From contig CANQWR010000002.1 of the NCBI GenBank assembly GCA_947627625.1, positions 186,001 to 250,000 on the forward strand: a stretch of 64,000 nucleotides of DNA. Direction: 5' to 3'. The notes below the pieces were generated by a model. The model was not told where the DNA came from, searched no databases, and was given only the letters and a program-made list of their open reading frames with translations. Below, one piece after another: positions 27,917 to 40,946 of the stretch. Numbering within the stretch: position 1 is the stretch's first letter; each line of letters starts with the position of its first letter. The translations under genes were made by a program, and so were the position numbers. This DNA comes from an uncultured Ruminococcus sp. Lineage in GTDB: Bacteria; Bacillota; Clostridia; Oscillospirales; Ruminococcaceae.

Positions 27917-28182
27917 GAACGACAGGAGGCAGGGGGCGTTGCCCCCTGAACCCCCATTGGGGGCTCTGCCCCCAAACCCCCGTCGGGGGGAAGTATCCCC
28001 CCGAACCCCCCATGATTAACCCAAAACTCAAAAATTAGCGGAATTGACTGTTGGTTCTATTATGGGGGTCCGGGGGTTTTTAACCCCCGGCGGGGTCAAG
28101 GGGCGGAGCCCCTTGCAGGGGTCTGGGGACGGAGTCCCCAGTCAGGGGTTCAGGGGGCGAAGCCCCCTGCCTTCTATCGTTC
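27917..28182. repeat. GC-rich hairpin-array repeat, copy 5: composite inverted pair
   Basis: gaacgacaggaggcaggggg...ccccccatgattaacccaaaactcaa...tctattatgggggtccggggg...agccccctgccttctatcgttc. Confidence 0.92.
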
Positions 28183-28209
28183 AATCTAATAGTCCTCCAA
28201 ATTAAAAAA

Positions 28210-28239
28210 ACGCCCGAAAACATATCAGGCGTTTTTTGC
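28210..28239 (-). terminator. Intrinsic terminator downstream of pheT
   Basis: aaaaaaACGCCcgaaaacatatcaGGCGTttttt. Confidence 0.75.
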
Positions 28240-28262
28240 AGAATATTTTATAGATAGTCCGA

Positions 28263-30677
28263 TTATCTCATCTCAATGTTGAACTTCTCCTTGAGATTTT
28301 TGAGTATATCCGTGATAAAGCCCGAGACTTCCTCGGCAGAGACAGCTTTTTCGGTCGGAATGAAATTCAGTCTGAAAGCCATACTCTTTTTGCCGTTTTC
28401 GATCTGACCACCCCTGTATATGTCAAAAAGTTCGGTGTTCTTTGCAAGCGGACAGGTTTTCTCGATTTCGTCCACTATGTCACCGCAGAGTATTTCCTCG
28501 TCGGCGATAAGGGCGATGTCTCTTGAAACAGCGGGGAACTCCGAGACAGGCTTATAACTTATGCTGTCGGGGAAGAGTTTAGAAAAAGCTCTGTAGTCGA
28601 TTTCACCAATGAAAATATGGTGATTTTCCTTGCTGTCCCTGTGGAGACTCAGTTCACCGAGAACATCGTTTGCGAGTTTTCCGAAACAGCCTATTTTTTC
28701 ACCGTTACAGATTATATAGGCTGAAATTCCGGGGTGTAGGTAGGGGACATCTTTCGCTCTCTCATAGGAGAATTTCAGACCATAAGCGTCAGCGAGAGCC
28801 TCAACAGTACCCTTTACCGTGAAGAAGTCCTCACTGTCACCGAAAGCGGCAAAACCGAGGTGCAGAATTTCGTCGGGCAGTTCTGTAAGGGGGAGGGACT
28901 TGGGAACGTATATATTCGAAATTTCAAAGATACGTCCCGACATATTGCCAAGTTTTATATTGTTCACGACAGTGTTCAGCACGGAGGGTGCAAGGAGAGA
29001 ACGCATTATTGTGAGGTTTGAGCTTATGGGGTTGAGAATCCTGATGACGTTTCTTTCGGGAGCATTCGGGGCAATGTGGAGTGAATCGAGGTCAGAATCT
29101 GCATAGAATCCGAGAGTAGATATTTCGCAGTAGCCCTGTGAACACATAATGTTTTTAGTTTTAATAATTTCGTTCTGCTGACGTGTCAGACCGCCCACTG
29201 TCACGGCAGAGTCGGAGAGGAAAGTGGGGGTAATGTGTTCATAGCCGTATTCACGGATAATTTCCTCAGCTATGTCCGCAGAACCCGTCTCTATGTCCTC
29301 ACGCCAGCGTGGAGCAGTTATGTGGAGGGTGTCACCGTCTTTCACGGTCTCAAAGCAGAGATTTGAGAGAATTTCGAGAATTTTTTCCTCGGGGACTTCA
29401 ATGCCGAGAATGCTCTCTATCGACTTAATCGACACGTCAAATTTTTTGCCGACTCTCTCCGCACCTGCACTTACGTCAAAGGCAGAGGCAGTCACTTCAC
29501 CGCAGTCAAGCTCCTGAATAAGGTGGAGGGCACGGCACATAGCTATTTCGGCAGTGTACTCCGAGACACCCTTTTCATAGTGTGCGGAAGCATCGGTACT
29601 CTGTCCGAGACTTCTTGAAGTTTTTCTGATATTGTCACGGGTGAACTTTGCGGACTCAAAGAGAAGTTCCTTGGTGTTTTCGCTTATACCGCTGTTCAGA
29701 CCGCCCATAATTCCCGCAAGTGCAACAGGCTTTTCACCGTCACATATGACGAGATTATTTTCACTCAGAGTAAATTCTTTTGAGTCAAGAGTAGTGATTT
29801 TTTCGTCCTTTTTGGCACGTCTGACCACAATTTTTTTGCCTGAAAGCTGTTCAAGGTCAAAAGCGTGCATAGGCTGACCGATTTCGAGCATGACGAAATT
29901 TGTTATATCAACAACGTTGCTTATACCTCTTATGTCGCAGAGAGCGAGGTATCTCCTCATCCAAGCGGGGGACTGTGCATATCTTATATTGTGAACGCCG
30001 TGACCTATATAGCGTGGGCAGAGGTCGGGGGCTTCAACAGTTATCTCAAAACCGTCATAGACGTAATCCGAGACCGTGTAGTCAAGGGCAGGCATTTTGA
30101 GAGGTTTTCCGAGAATTGCGGAGACTTCCCTTGCTATTCCGAGAACAGACTGACAGTCGGGTCTGTTTGCGGTCACGGAAATGTCAAAGATATAGTCATC
30201 GAGACCGACAACTTTGCAGATGTCCTCACCCGCTTTTGTGTCTTTCGGGAGGTCAAGCAGACCGTAGACTTCCGAACCAGGGTAGAGGTCGTCATTGAGA
30301 CCGAGTTCCTCACCCGAACAGAGCATACCGTTTGACTCTATGCCCCTGAGAGGTTTTGACTTGATTTTTACGCCGTTCGGGAGACTTGAGCCGTCAAGGG
30401 CAGCCGGGGTGTGCATACCCTTGTAGACATTCGGTGCACCCGTTGCGATCTGGATATTTTTACCGTAGTCACCGCAGTCCACCTTGCAGACGAAGAGGTG
30501 AGTACCCTCAACGGGTTCGCACTCCGTGACTATACCGACCACAACACGGTCTATTTCGGCAGAGAGGTCAATAAGTTCCTCAACTTCAAAACCACAGCCG
30601 AACAGTTTTTTTTCGAGTTCCTGAGCAGTTATATCTATGTCAACATATTCTTTCAGCCAACTGAATGGTACTTTCAT
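28263..30677 (-). CDS. pheT: Phenylalanine--tRNA ligase beta subunit
   Basis: MKVPFSWLKEYVDI...GIESNGMLCSGEELG...FDLEQLSGKKIVVRRA. Confidence 0.97.
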   Translation of the reverse strand: MKVPFSWLKEYVDIDITAQELEKKLFGCGFEVEELIDLSAEIDRVVVGIVTECEPVEGTHLFVCKVDCGDYGKNIQIATGAPNVYKGMHTPAALDGSSLPNGVKIKSKPLRGIESNGMLCSGEELGLNDDLYPGSEVYGLLDLPKDTKAGEDICKVVGLDDYIFDISVTANRPDCQSVLGIAREVSAILGKPLKMPALDYTVSDYVYDGFEITVEAPDLCPRYIGHGVHNIRYAQSPAWMRRYLALCDIRGISNVVDITNFVMLEIGQPMHAFDLEQLSGKKIVVRRAKKDEKITTLDSKEFTLSENNLVICDGEKPVALAGIMGGLNSGISENTKELLFESAKFTRDNIRKTSRSLGQSTDASAHYEKGVSEYTAEIAMCRALHLIQELDCGEVTASAFDVSAGAERVGKKFDVSIKSIESILGIEVPEEKILEILSNLCFETVKDGDTLHITAPRWREDIETGSADIAEEIIREYGYEHITPTFLSDSAVTVGGLTRQQNEIIKTKNIMCSQGYCEISTLGFYADSDLDSLHIAPNAPERNVIRILNPISSNLTIMRSLLAPSVLNTVVNNIKLGNMSGRIFEISNIYVPKSLPLTELPDEILHLGFAAFGDSEDFFTVKGTVEALADAYGLKFSYERAKDVPYLHPGISAYIICNGEKIGCFGKLANDVLGELSLHRDSKENHHIFIGEIDYRAFSKLFPDSISYKPVSEFPAVSRDIALIADEEILCGDIVDEIEKTCPLAKNTELFDIYRGGQIENGKKSMAFRLNFIPTEKAVSAEEVSGFITDILKNLKEKFNIEMR

Positions 30678-30719
30678 ATATACATCTCCTAATAGTAATC
30701 TTGTGGTTATTTTTATTGT

Positions 30720-30883
30720 CACTTGGACTTTAATTAGAACGATTTGAGACAGGGGGCTTTGCCACTTGGACTTTCAAAATTAGGACGATAGGGGGCAGGG
30801 GGCTTTGCCCCCTGAACCCCCATTGGGGGCTCTGCCCCCAAACCCCCGTCGGGGGGAAGAATCCCCCCGAACCCCCCATGATG
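30720..30883 (-). repeat. GC-rich hairpin-array repeat, copy 6, with duplicated end, between pheS and pheT
   Basis: acttggactttaattagaacgat...agggggctttgccacttggactttcaaaattaggacgataggggg...ccccccatgat. Confidence 0.92.
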
Positions 30884-30918
30884 ATCTCCTGAAATTATTT
30901 TGGGGACTGAAAAAACGG

Positions 30919-31941
30919 TTAATCCCTGAACTGTGAGAGAAAACGCAGGTCGTTCTCAAAAAACAGACCTATATTGTTTATTCCGTATTTCAGCATGGCA
31001 ATTCTCTCAATTCCGATACCGAAAGCAAGTCCCGAGTACTCATTCGGGTCTATACCGCCGTTTTCGAGTACTTTCGGGTGGACTATTCCGCCGCCCAACA
31101 CTTCTATCCAGCCCGTCTGTTTGCAGAGATTACAGCCTTTTCCACCGCACTCAAAACAGCTCACGTCCACTTCAACACTCGGCTCTGTGAACGGAAAATA
31201 GCTCGGACGCAGACGTGTTCTGACGCTCTCACCAAAAATATTTCTGACAAATTTGTCAAGCATACCTTGCAAATCGCAGAGAGTAATTTTCCTGTCGATA
31301 ACGAGACCCTCCATTTGGTGGAACATCGGGGAGTGTGTAGCATCACTGTCGGAGCGGAAAACACGTCCGGGAACAAGTACTTTTATGGGAGGTTTTTCCG
31401 TGTCCATAACCCTTATCTGACCTGGGCTTGTGTGGGTACGGAGAAGTATTCCGTCAGCGACATAGAAAGTGTCCTGCATATCACGGGCGGGGTGGTTTTC
31501 GGGGACGTTCAGACGGGTGAAATTGTGGCTTTCGTCCTCAATTTCGGGACCCTCAAAAATCTCAAAGCCCATGCCCGCAAACACGTCAATCATCTGGTTT
31601 TTTACCAGAGTTATCGGGTGGAGACATCCCTTTTCCCTCTTCTTTGCGGGGAGAGTTATATCAATAGTCTCAGCCTTGTTTCTGAGTTCGAGTTCCTTTT
31701 TTTCGAGAATCTGTTCAACTTCACGGTATCTCGCCTTGGCGGAGACTTTGAAGTCGTTTATTATCTTTCCGACAGCGGGACGCTCTTCCTTTGAAACTTT
31801 TCCCAGACCTTTCATAAGTTCCGAAATTTTTCCCTTTTTGCTGAAATAGGTCTGCCAGAAGTCTGACAGCTCACTCTTGTCCTTTACCTTGCTCAGAGAA
31901 CTTTCCATAAGTTCGTGCAGAGCTTTTATTTTATCTTCCAT
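30919..31941 (-). CDS. pheS: Phenylalanine--tRNA ligase alpha subunit
   Basis: HPITLVKNQMIDVFAGMGFEI, FRSDSDATHSPMFHQMEGL, GLAFGIGIERIAMLKYGI. Confidence 0.97.
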   Translation of the reverse strand: MEDKIKALHELMESSLSKVKDKSELSDFWQTYFSKKGKISELMKGLGKVSKEERPAVGKIINDFKVSAKARYREVEQILEKKELELRNKAETIDITLPAKKREKGCLHPITLVKNQMIDVFAGMGFEIFEGPEIEDESHNFTRLNVPENHPARDMQDTFYVADGILLRTHTSPGQIRVMDTEKPPIKVLVPGRVFRSDSDATHSPMFHQMEGLVIDRKITLCDLQGMLDKFVRNIFGESVRTRLRPSYFPFTEPSVEVDVSCFECGGKGCNLCKQTGWIEVLGGGIVHPKVLENGGIDPNEYSGLAFGIGIERIAMLKYGINNIGLFFENDLRFLSQFRD

Positions 31942-32142
31942 AATACACCTCTTTAGTATCTCTTAGTCTGTCTGCCAGGACAGCTATTGAAATTCACAAC
32001 AATAATATTCTAACACATTGTGAATTATTTGTCAAGTGCAGGCGATACTCTGATTGACGATAAATTTATGTATAATATATAATATAATAATATAATAATT
32101 ATAATTTTTACAAATTTAACAGAAATTTTTTTATTCTCCCTA

Positions 32143-32171
32143 TTGACATTTGAGAATTTGTGTGATATAAT
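32143..32171 (+). promoter_or_regulatory. Sigma-A-type promoter of the V-type ATPase operon
   Basis: TTGACA-N17-TATAAT. Confidence 0.8.
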
Positions 32172-32323
32172 ACTCGCAACGGAATGAAATTCCGGCAAGG
32201 GAGCTGTCTGTAGAGGTGGCTCCCTTTCTGGTTTTTTGTTCCCTTTAAGGGGACTTTCACACCTCCCGGAAATTATAAGATCGGGGGAGTTTTTTGTGAG
32301 AGTCTGTGCAAAGGAGGGTAATT
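32172..32323 (+). promoter_or_regulatory. Structured 5' leader of the V-type ATPase operon (putative attenuator)
   Basis: AAGGGAGC...GCTCCCTT + U-rich; GTTCCCtttaaGGGGAC; CTCCC...GGGAG + TTTTTT; then SD. Confidence 0.5.
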
Positions 32324-32644
32324 ATGGCATCTGAAACGGTAAACAGGATTCTCAGTGCGGAAGCTGAGTCCGACAGAAAACTGCGTGAGGCGAGGAGCAG
32401 GGCAGAGGAAATCGTGAGAGATGCGGAGAGAAGTTCCTCGGTCGCCGTACAGAAAAAGCTTGGTGATGCAAATTACGAGATCCAGAAGATCAGGGCGGGC
32501 AATGAGGAAAAACTCGCCGAGTATACTGCTCTTGCGGAGGAGAAGTGCATGAAAGATATTGAAAATATCGAAAATATGGCACGTCTCAACTTTGAAAAAG
32601 CTGTCGGGGCGGTTATACAGACATTCTTTTCACGGGGAGAGTGA
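32324..32644 (+). CDS. V-type ATPase subunit H-like coiled-coil peripheral stalk protein
   Basis: Coiled coil, first gene of the V-ATPase operon. Confidence 0.7.
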   Translation: MASETVNRILSAEAESDRKLREARSRAEEIVRDAERSSSVAVQKKLGDANYEIQKIRAGNEEKLAEYTALAEEKCMKDIENIENMARLNFEKAVGAVIQTFFSRGE

Positions 32645-32653
32645 CGGTGTTAA

Positions 32654-35096
<2,443 letters not shown>

Positions 35097-35108
35097 GGTG
35101 TCTGGATT

Positions 35109-35696
35109 ATGGCAGGAATTGACGAAATTCTCGGTATAATCGGTACAAGACAGGCTGAGAACGAGAAGAGCATAATATCTTCGGCAGAGAGCAAGGCTTC
35201 CGAGATAAAGAGACAGGGCGACAAAAACGCCTCCGAAAAGTATGCGGAGTACATGAGCAGAAGTGCCGAAAAGTTGGAGAGGGATTATAAAAACGCCTGT
35301 AATTCGGTTGACGCTGAAATGAAGAGGAGGGTACTTGCCTGTAAGGTTAAGTGCATAAACGAGGTTGCGGAGAAAGTCCCCGAGAGACTTAGGAGTCTCC
35401 CCGATGAGGAGTATTCGGAGCTGATTCTGACACTTGTTGAAAAATTTGCCCACGATGGTGACGGAGTACTCTGTATGTGTGAGAGAGACCTGAAACGCAT
35501 TCCGACTGATTTTGAGGAAAAACTCCGAAAACTCCACACAAACGGCACGATAAGTCTCTCAAAAGAGCCTGCCGACATAGAGGACGGCTTTATTCTCTCC
35601 TACGGTCTTATATCCGAAAACTGTTCATTCGGGGCGGTTATCGAATCGGAGAGAGATGCCGTTAAGGACGTAATTGCAGGGAAACTATTCGGGTAG
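35109..35696 (+). CDS. ntpE: V-type ATP synthase subunit E
   Basis: Coiled-coil stalk protein at the expected operon position. Confidence 0.8.
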   Translation: MAGIDEILGIIGTRQAENEKSIISSAESKASEIKRQGDKNASEKYAEYMSRSAEKLERDYKNACNSVDAEMKRRVLACKVKCINEVAEKVPERLRSLPDEEYSELILTLVEKFAHDGDGVLCMCERDLKRIPTDFEEKLRKLHTNGTISLSKEPADIEDGFILSYGLISENCSFGAVIESERDAVKDVIAGKLFG

Positions 35697-35705
35697 GTGA
35701 TATTT

Positions 35706-36641
35706 ATGGGCAGAGCAGATTATGCGAGTGCGGTGTCAGCGGTGAGGGCTATGGAGAGCAGTCTGCTGACTTCGGCAGATATGGAGCAGATATTGAGTGC
35801 AAGGGGAAAGTCTGAAGCGGATATGATAGTGAACTCCAAAAAGGGAGAGAATTTTTCACTCTCACAAGTCTGGGATATGCTGTCGGGTTACGCACCCGAC
35901 AGTGAGGAACTGAAGATACTGCTTTACAAAAATGATTTTCACAACCTGAAAGCGGTTTTGAAATCTCTTGCTATGGGAAGCAGTCCCGAAAAGTACTATA
36001 TTTCCCCGACAAATCTGAATCTCGGCGAACTTGCAGGCGTTATTTCGGAGAAAAATTATGAAAATCTGCCGTCGTACATGGGGGACACTCCCGAAAGAGC
36101 CTACGATATTATCACGGGGACAATGGACGGTCAGCTGACGGACTGCCTTGTAGACGTGGCTTGCATGAGGGCTATGATGGACAGTGCCGAAAAGACGGGT
36201 AATGACTTCATTATAAAATATGCGGAGCTGACGGCGGTTTTTGCGGACATAAAGACGGCTTACAGGTGCTGTCTCATGAAAAAGAGTGAAAATTTTCTTG
36301 AGACTGCCATATGCGGTACTCATGAACTCCCGAAAGAGGGGCTTATAAGGGCGGTTCTTGCGGGCATGGACAGTCTTATGGGATTTATAGAAAATTCTCC
36401 CTATGGGGAGTCGGCTGAACTTCTCAGAAAGTCGGTCGCCGCATTTGAGAAGTGGTGCGATGACGAGATATGCGAATTTGCACAGTCCGCACGTCTCAAA
36501 GCGTTCGGGATAGAACCTCTTATAGCCTATTACATTGCCGTTGAGACCGAGATAAAAAATCTTAGGATAATATCCGTGTGCAGGGAGTGCGGTACGGACA
36601 GGGCGATTATTTCTGAAAGGGTGAGAAAACTGTATGCCTGA
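35706..36641 (+). CDS. ntpC: V-type ATP synthase subunit C
   Basis: Helical V-ATPase C/d-type protein; operon position. Confidence 0.85.
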   Translation: MGRADYASAVSAVRAMESSLLTSADMEQILSARGKSEADMIVNSKKGENFSLSQVWDMLSGYAPDSEELKILLYKNDFHNLKAVLKSLAMGSSPEKYYISPTNLNLGELAGVISEKNYENLPSYMGDTPERAYDIITGTMDGQLTDCLVDVACMRAMMDSAEKTGNDFIIKYAELTAVFADIKTAYRCCLMKKSENFLETAICGTHELPKEGLIRAVLAGMDSLMGFIENSPYGESAELLRKSVAAFEKWCDDEICEFAQSARLKAFGIEPLIAYYIAVETEIKNLRIISVCRECGTDRAIISERVRKLYA

Positions 36642-36954
36642 ACTTTACAAGACTGCCGTCATAGGTGACACGGCGAGCATATCGGGATTTTCAGCACTTG
36701 GACTGTCTGTTTTTCACGAGACAGAGCCGAAAACGGTTTCGGGGTTGATTGACAGGCTTGCACTTAATAATTTTGCGGTGATATATATAACGGAACCTGT
36801 TGCAGTCGGAGTGGGGAGTACAATAGCGAAGTACAGGGATAAAAAACTGCCGTCAATCGTACTGATACCTGCTGTCGGGGGCAACACGGGCGAGGGCATG
36901 AGGAAACTGCACGAAGCTGTTGAAAAGGCAGTCGGTTCTGATATACTGGGATGA
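36634..36954 (+). CDS. V-type ATP synthase subunit F
   Basis: AVIGDTASISGFSALGL, AVIYITEPVA. Confidence 0.85.
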   Translation: MPELYKTAVIGDTASISGFSALGLSVFHETEPKTVSGLIDRLALNNFAVIYITEPVAVGVGSTIAKYRDKKLPSIVLIPAVGGNTGEGMRKLHEAVEKAVGSDILG

Positions 36955-36967
36955 TTATGGTTAGGAG

Positions 36968-38746
36968 ATGTGTGATTTGAGCAGTATCGGCAATATAGTA
37001 AAAATATCGGGTCCTCTGGTAGTTGCGGAGGGCATGAGAGATGCGAATATGTTTGACGTCGTGAGGGTCAGCGACAAGAGACTGATAGGTGAGATAATAG
37101 AGATGCACGGGGACAGGGCTTCCGTGCAGGTCTATGAGGAGACAGCGGGTCTTGGTACGGGAGAGCCTGTTGAATCGACGGGAGAGCCTATGAGTGCGGA
37201 ACTCGGACCGGGGCTTATAGGTAGTATCTATGACGGCATACAGCGTCCGCTTGACGACATAAGAAAGGTGTGCGGAAACAACCTTGCAAGGGGAGTAGAA
37301 GTGCCGTCTCTGAAGAGAGATAAGAAGTGGAATTTCACGCCCTGTGTCAAAGAGGGGGACGAAGTAACAGGCGGTGACATTATAGGAACAGTCCCCGAGA
37401 CGGATATAGTTCTGCACAAGATACTTGTCCCGAACGGCGTTTCGGGAAAGGTAAAGGAGATAAAAGAGGGCGATTTTGCCGTTGACGAGACCGTCTGTGT
37501 TCTGGAGACCGAAAACGGTGAAAAAAATCTCTGTATGTTTCAGAAGTGGGCGGTCAGAAAGGGCAGACCTTACAAGAAAAAGCTTTCACCGGATATGCCT
37601 CTTGTGACGGGACAGAGGGTTGTGGACTGTCTTTTCCCTATTGCTAAAGGCGGAGTTGCTGCAATTCCCGGACCTTTTGGAAGTGGAAAGACTGTCACAC
37701 AGCACCAGCTTGCAAAGTGGGCAGAAGCAGATATAATAGTGTATATAGGCTGCGGAGAGCGTGGAAACGAGATGACGGACGTTCTGAACGAGTTCCCCGA
37801 ACTTATAGATCCCAAAACGGGTAAATCGCTAATGGAGAGGACTGTCCTCATTGCGAACACCTCCGATATGCCTGTTGCGGCGAGAGAAGCATCGGTGTAT
37901 ACGGGAATAACAATAGCGGAATACTACCGTGATATGGGCTATTCCGTGGCACTTATGGCTGATTCAACTTCAAGATGGGCAGAGGCTTTGAGAGAGATGT
38001 CGGGAAGACTTGAGGAAATGCCCGGAGACGAGGGCTATCCCGCATATCTGGGAAGCCGTCTTGCACAGTTTTACGAGAGAGCGGGAAGAGTTATTTCTAC
38101 AGGCAAAGAGGGCAGAGAGGGTGCACTGTCGGTAATCGGTGCGGTGTCTCCTCCCGGAGGTGACATTTCCGAGCCCGTTTCACAGGCTACTTTGCGTATA
38201 GTAAAAGTTTTCTGGGGACTTGACGCAAATCTTGCGTATCAGAGACATTTTCCGGCTATAAACTGGCTTACAAGTTACTCTCTCTATGTGGATTCGCTTT
38301 CGGACTGGTACGACAACAACGTCTCAAAAGACTGGATACCGCTTAGAATGCGTTTTATGAATATTCTGAACGACGAAGCGGAACTGAAAGAGATAGTAAA
38401 ACTTGTCGGCATGGACGCACTTTCACCAACAGACAGGTTAAAAATGGAGACTGCACGCTCTATCCGTGAGGACTTCCTACACCAGCTTGCTTTTCACGAA
38501 GTGGACACTTACACAAGTCTGAAAAAACAGCTCTACATGATGAAGCTGATACTGAATTTCAATGACGAAGCACAGCAGGCGGTTACAAAAGGTGCGGACA
38601 TAGAAAAAATTTCGGAACTGCCCGTGCGTGAAAAAATAGGACGTTTCAAGTACGTTGAGGAAAAGAACACGGATTCGGAGTTTGATAAAATTTCGCTTGA
38701 AATTTCAACCGAACTCGACAGGCTTATTAAGAGGGGGAATGACTGA
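36968..38746 (+). CDS. ntpA: V-type ATP synthase catalytic subunit A
   Basis: P-loop [42 protein letters not shown]. Confidence 0.98.
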   Translation: MCDLSSIGNIVKISGPLVVAEGMRDANMFDVVRVSDKRLIGEIIEMHGDRASVQVYEETAGLGTGEPVESTGEPMSAELGPGLIGSIYDGIQRPLDDIRKVCGNNLARGVEVPSLKRDKKWNFTPCVKEGDEVTGGDIIGTVPETDIVLHKILVPNGVSGKVKEIKEGDFAVDETVCVLETENGEKNLCMFQKWAVRKGRPYKKKLSPDMPLVTGQRVVDCLFPIAKGGVAAIPGPFGSGKTVTQHQLAKWAEADIIVYIGCGERGNEMTDVLNEFPELIDPKTGKSLMERTVLIANTSDMPVAAREASVYTGITIAEYYRDMGYSVALMADSTSRWAEALREMSGRLEEMPGDEGYPAYLGSRLAQFYERAGRVISTGKEGREGALSVIGAVSPPGGDISEPVSQATLRIVKVFWGLDANLAYQRHFPAINWLTSYSLYVDSLSDWYDNNVSKDWIPLRMRFMNILNDEAELKEIVKLVGMDALSPTDRLKMETARSIREDFLHQLAFHEVDTYTSLKKQLYMMKLILNFNDEAQQAVTKGADIEKISELPVREKIGRFKYVEEKNTDSEFDKISLEISTELDRLIKRGND

Positions 38747-40122
38747 TGCCGAGAGAGTACAGGACGATTGAAGAGGCGGCAGGACCTCTTTTGCTTGTCA
38801 AAGGCGTGGAGAACGCAACATACGGAGAACTTGCGGAAATAAGGCTGAAAAACGGAGAGAAGAGAAGGTGCAGGGTGCTTGAGATAGACGGTTCAGACGC
38901 ACTTGTACAGCTGTTTGAAAATTCAGCGGGAATAAATTTGCAGGACAGTGCGGTAGTATTTTCGGGACATCAGATGGAACTCGGAGTTTCGGAAGATATG
39001 CTTGGACGAGTGTTTGACGGTCTGGGCAGACCTATTGACGACGGTCCCGAAATAATTCCCGAAATGCGTATGGACATAAACGGACTGCCTATGAACCCTG
39101 TTGCAAGGAAGTACCCGCAGGAATTTATACAGACGGGAGTTTCGGCAATAGACGGTCTCAACACGCTTGTAAGAGGACAGAAGTTGCCTATTTTTTCGGC
39201 AAGCGGTCTCCCGCACGCACAGCTTGCGGGACAAATTGCACGTCAGGCGAGAGTTCTTGGCGATGACGAGCAATTTGCGGTAGTGTTTGCGGCAATGGGA
39301 ATAACTTTTGAGGAGTCGGAATATTTTGTGCAGAGTTTCAAGGAGACGGGAGCTATAGACAGGACTGTCATGTTCGTGAACCTTGCGAATGATTCCGCTA
39401 TAGAGAGACTTGCAACTCCCAAAATGGCACTGACCTGTGCGGAGTACCTTGCGTTCAAAAAAGATATGCACGTCCTTGTAATAATGACTGATATAACGAA
39501 CTACGCCGACGCTTTGAGGGAAGTTTCCGCTGCAAGAAAGGAAGTCCCCGGAAGAAGAGGTTATCCGGGATATATGTACACGGATTTGGCTTCACTGTAC
39601 GAGCGTGCGGGAAGACTTGACGGCTGTGGGGGAAGTATCACTATGATACCTATTCTGACAATGCCCGAAGACGACAAGACACACCCTATCCCCGACCTTA
39701 CAGGCTATATAACAGAGGGACAAATTATTTTGTCGAGAGAACTTTACAGAAAGGGCATAAATCCGCCTGTGGACGTTCTGCCGTCACTGTCGAGACTAAA
39801 AGACAAGGGTATAGGTGAGGGCAGGACGAGAGCCGACCACTCCGACACCATGAACCAATTGTTTTCGGCTTATGCCCGTGGAAAGGACGCTAAGGAACTC
39901 ATGGTAGTGCTTGGCGAGGACGCTCTTACTCCCACAGATTTGTTGTACGCAAAGTTTGCGGACGAATTTGAGAAAAAGTATATCTCACAGGGCTTTGACA
40001 ACAACAGGAGCATAGAGGAGACACTCTCCGTCGGTTGGGAACTGCTCAGACTGCTCCCAAGGAGTGAACTGAAGAGGATCAGAGACGAGTATCTTGACAA
40101 GTACTATGATGTCAGGAAGTGA
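38746..40122 (+). CDS. ntpB: V-type ATP synthase subunit B
   Basis: [48 protein letters not shown]. Confidence 0.98.
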   Translation: MPREYRTIEEAAGPLLLVKGVENATYGELAEIRLKNGEKRRCRVLEIDGSDALVQLFENSAGINLQDSAVVFSGHQMELGVSEDMLGRVFDGLGRPIDDGPEIIPEMRMDINGLPMNPVARKYPQEFIQTGVSAIDGLNTLVRGQKLPIFSASGLPHAQLAGQIARQARVLGDDEQFAVVFAAMGITFEESEYFVQSFKETGAIDRTVMFVNLANDSAIERLATPKMALTCAEYLAFKKDMHVLVIMTDITNYADALREVSAARKEVPGRRGYPGYMYTDLASLYERAGRLDGCGGSITMIPILTMPEDDKTHPIPDLTGYITEGQIILSRELYRKGINPPVDVLPSLSRLKDKGIGEGRTRADHSDTMNQLFSAYARGKDAKELMVVLGEDALTPTDLLYAKFADEFEKKYISQGFDNNRSIEETLSVGWELLRLLPRSELKRIRDEYLDKYYDVRK

Positions 40123-40140
40123 CGGCGGAGGTGAGAATCA

Positions 40141-40791
40141 TTGGCGAGACTTAATGTGAATCCCACCAGAATGGAACTCAGCAAGCTGAAAAAAAAGCTT
40201 GAATCGGCAAGGCGTGGACACAAACTTCTCAAAGACAAGCGTGACGAACTTATGAGACAGTTTATGAACCTTATAAAGGAGACGGTACAGCTGAGGAGCG
40301 AAGTCGAGAGCGGTATTTCGGAGGCTGACAAATATATGGCTGTTGCGGGTTCGGTAATGCAGAGTGAGGCTCTTGAAACGGCACTGATGATGCCGAGTCA
40401 GGAAGTTGAGATAGAAGTCGGGGAAAAGAACGTCATGAGCGTGTGCATACCTGTTTTCGGCACGAAGTACAGGACTTCCGACACGGGCAGTATCTATTCA
40501 TACGGAACTGCTTTTACGTCCATTGACCTTGACGGTGCTGTCGGTGCGTTGAACGAAATTTTCCCGAAGATGATACGACTTGCGGAGACGGAAAAAGCCT
40601 GTCAGCTCCTTGCGGACGAGATAGAGAAGACGAGAAGACGTGTAAACGCTCTTGAACACATAATGATACCCGATTACGAAGAAACTATAAAATATATAAC
40701 TATGAAACTCTCCGAAAACGAGAGGAGTACGGCGGTATCACTTATGAAAGTTAAAGACATGGTACTGAAACAGAGCCACAATTTCAAGTGA
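40141..40791 (+). CDS. ntpD: V-type ATP synthase subunit D
   Basis: NPTRMELSKLKKKLESARRGHKLLKDKRDEL. Confidence 0.95.
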   Translation: MARLNVNPTRMELSKLKKKLESARRGHKLLKDKRDELMRQFMNLIKETVQLRSEVESGISEADKYMAVAGSVMQSEALETALMMPSQEVEIEVGEKNVMSVCIPVFGTKYRTSDTGSIYSYGTAFTSIDLDGAVGALNEIFPKMIRLAETEKACQLLADEIEKTRRRVNALEHIMIPDYEETIKYITMKLSENERSTAVSLMKVKDMVLKQSHNFK

Positions 40792-40792
40792 A

Positions 40793-40827
<35 letters not shown>

Positions 40828-40865
40828 CGGACTGTTCGGGAAACCGTAAATATTTTTGATTATAT

Positions 40866-40902
40866 CGGGGTACGCAAAAAAAGTGTACCCCGAAAAATTT
40901 TT
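40866..40902 (+). terminator. Intrinsic terminator of the V-ATPase operon
   Basis: CGGGGTACgcaaaaaaagtGTACCCCGaaaaattttttt. Confidence 0.85.
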
Positions 40903-40946
40903 TTGAAAAAACCCTTTACAAACGAAAAAATTTGTGATATAATAAA

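Noticed and set aside
27917-28182. CRISPR-like array
   Set aside because: Modules are contiguous G/C hairpins without regular unique spacers, and no cas genes are nearby.
31942-32050. T-box riboswitch upstream of pheS
   Set aside because: A promoter (TTGACA-N17-TAGAAT, minus strand) leaves only a short leader with no T-box sequence or terminator/antiterminator pair.
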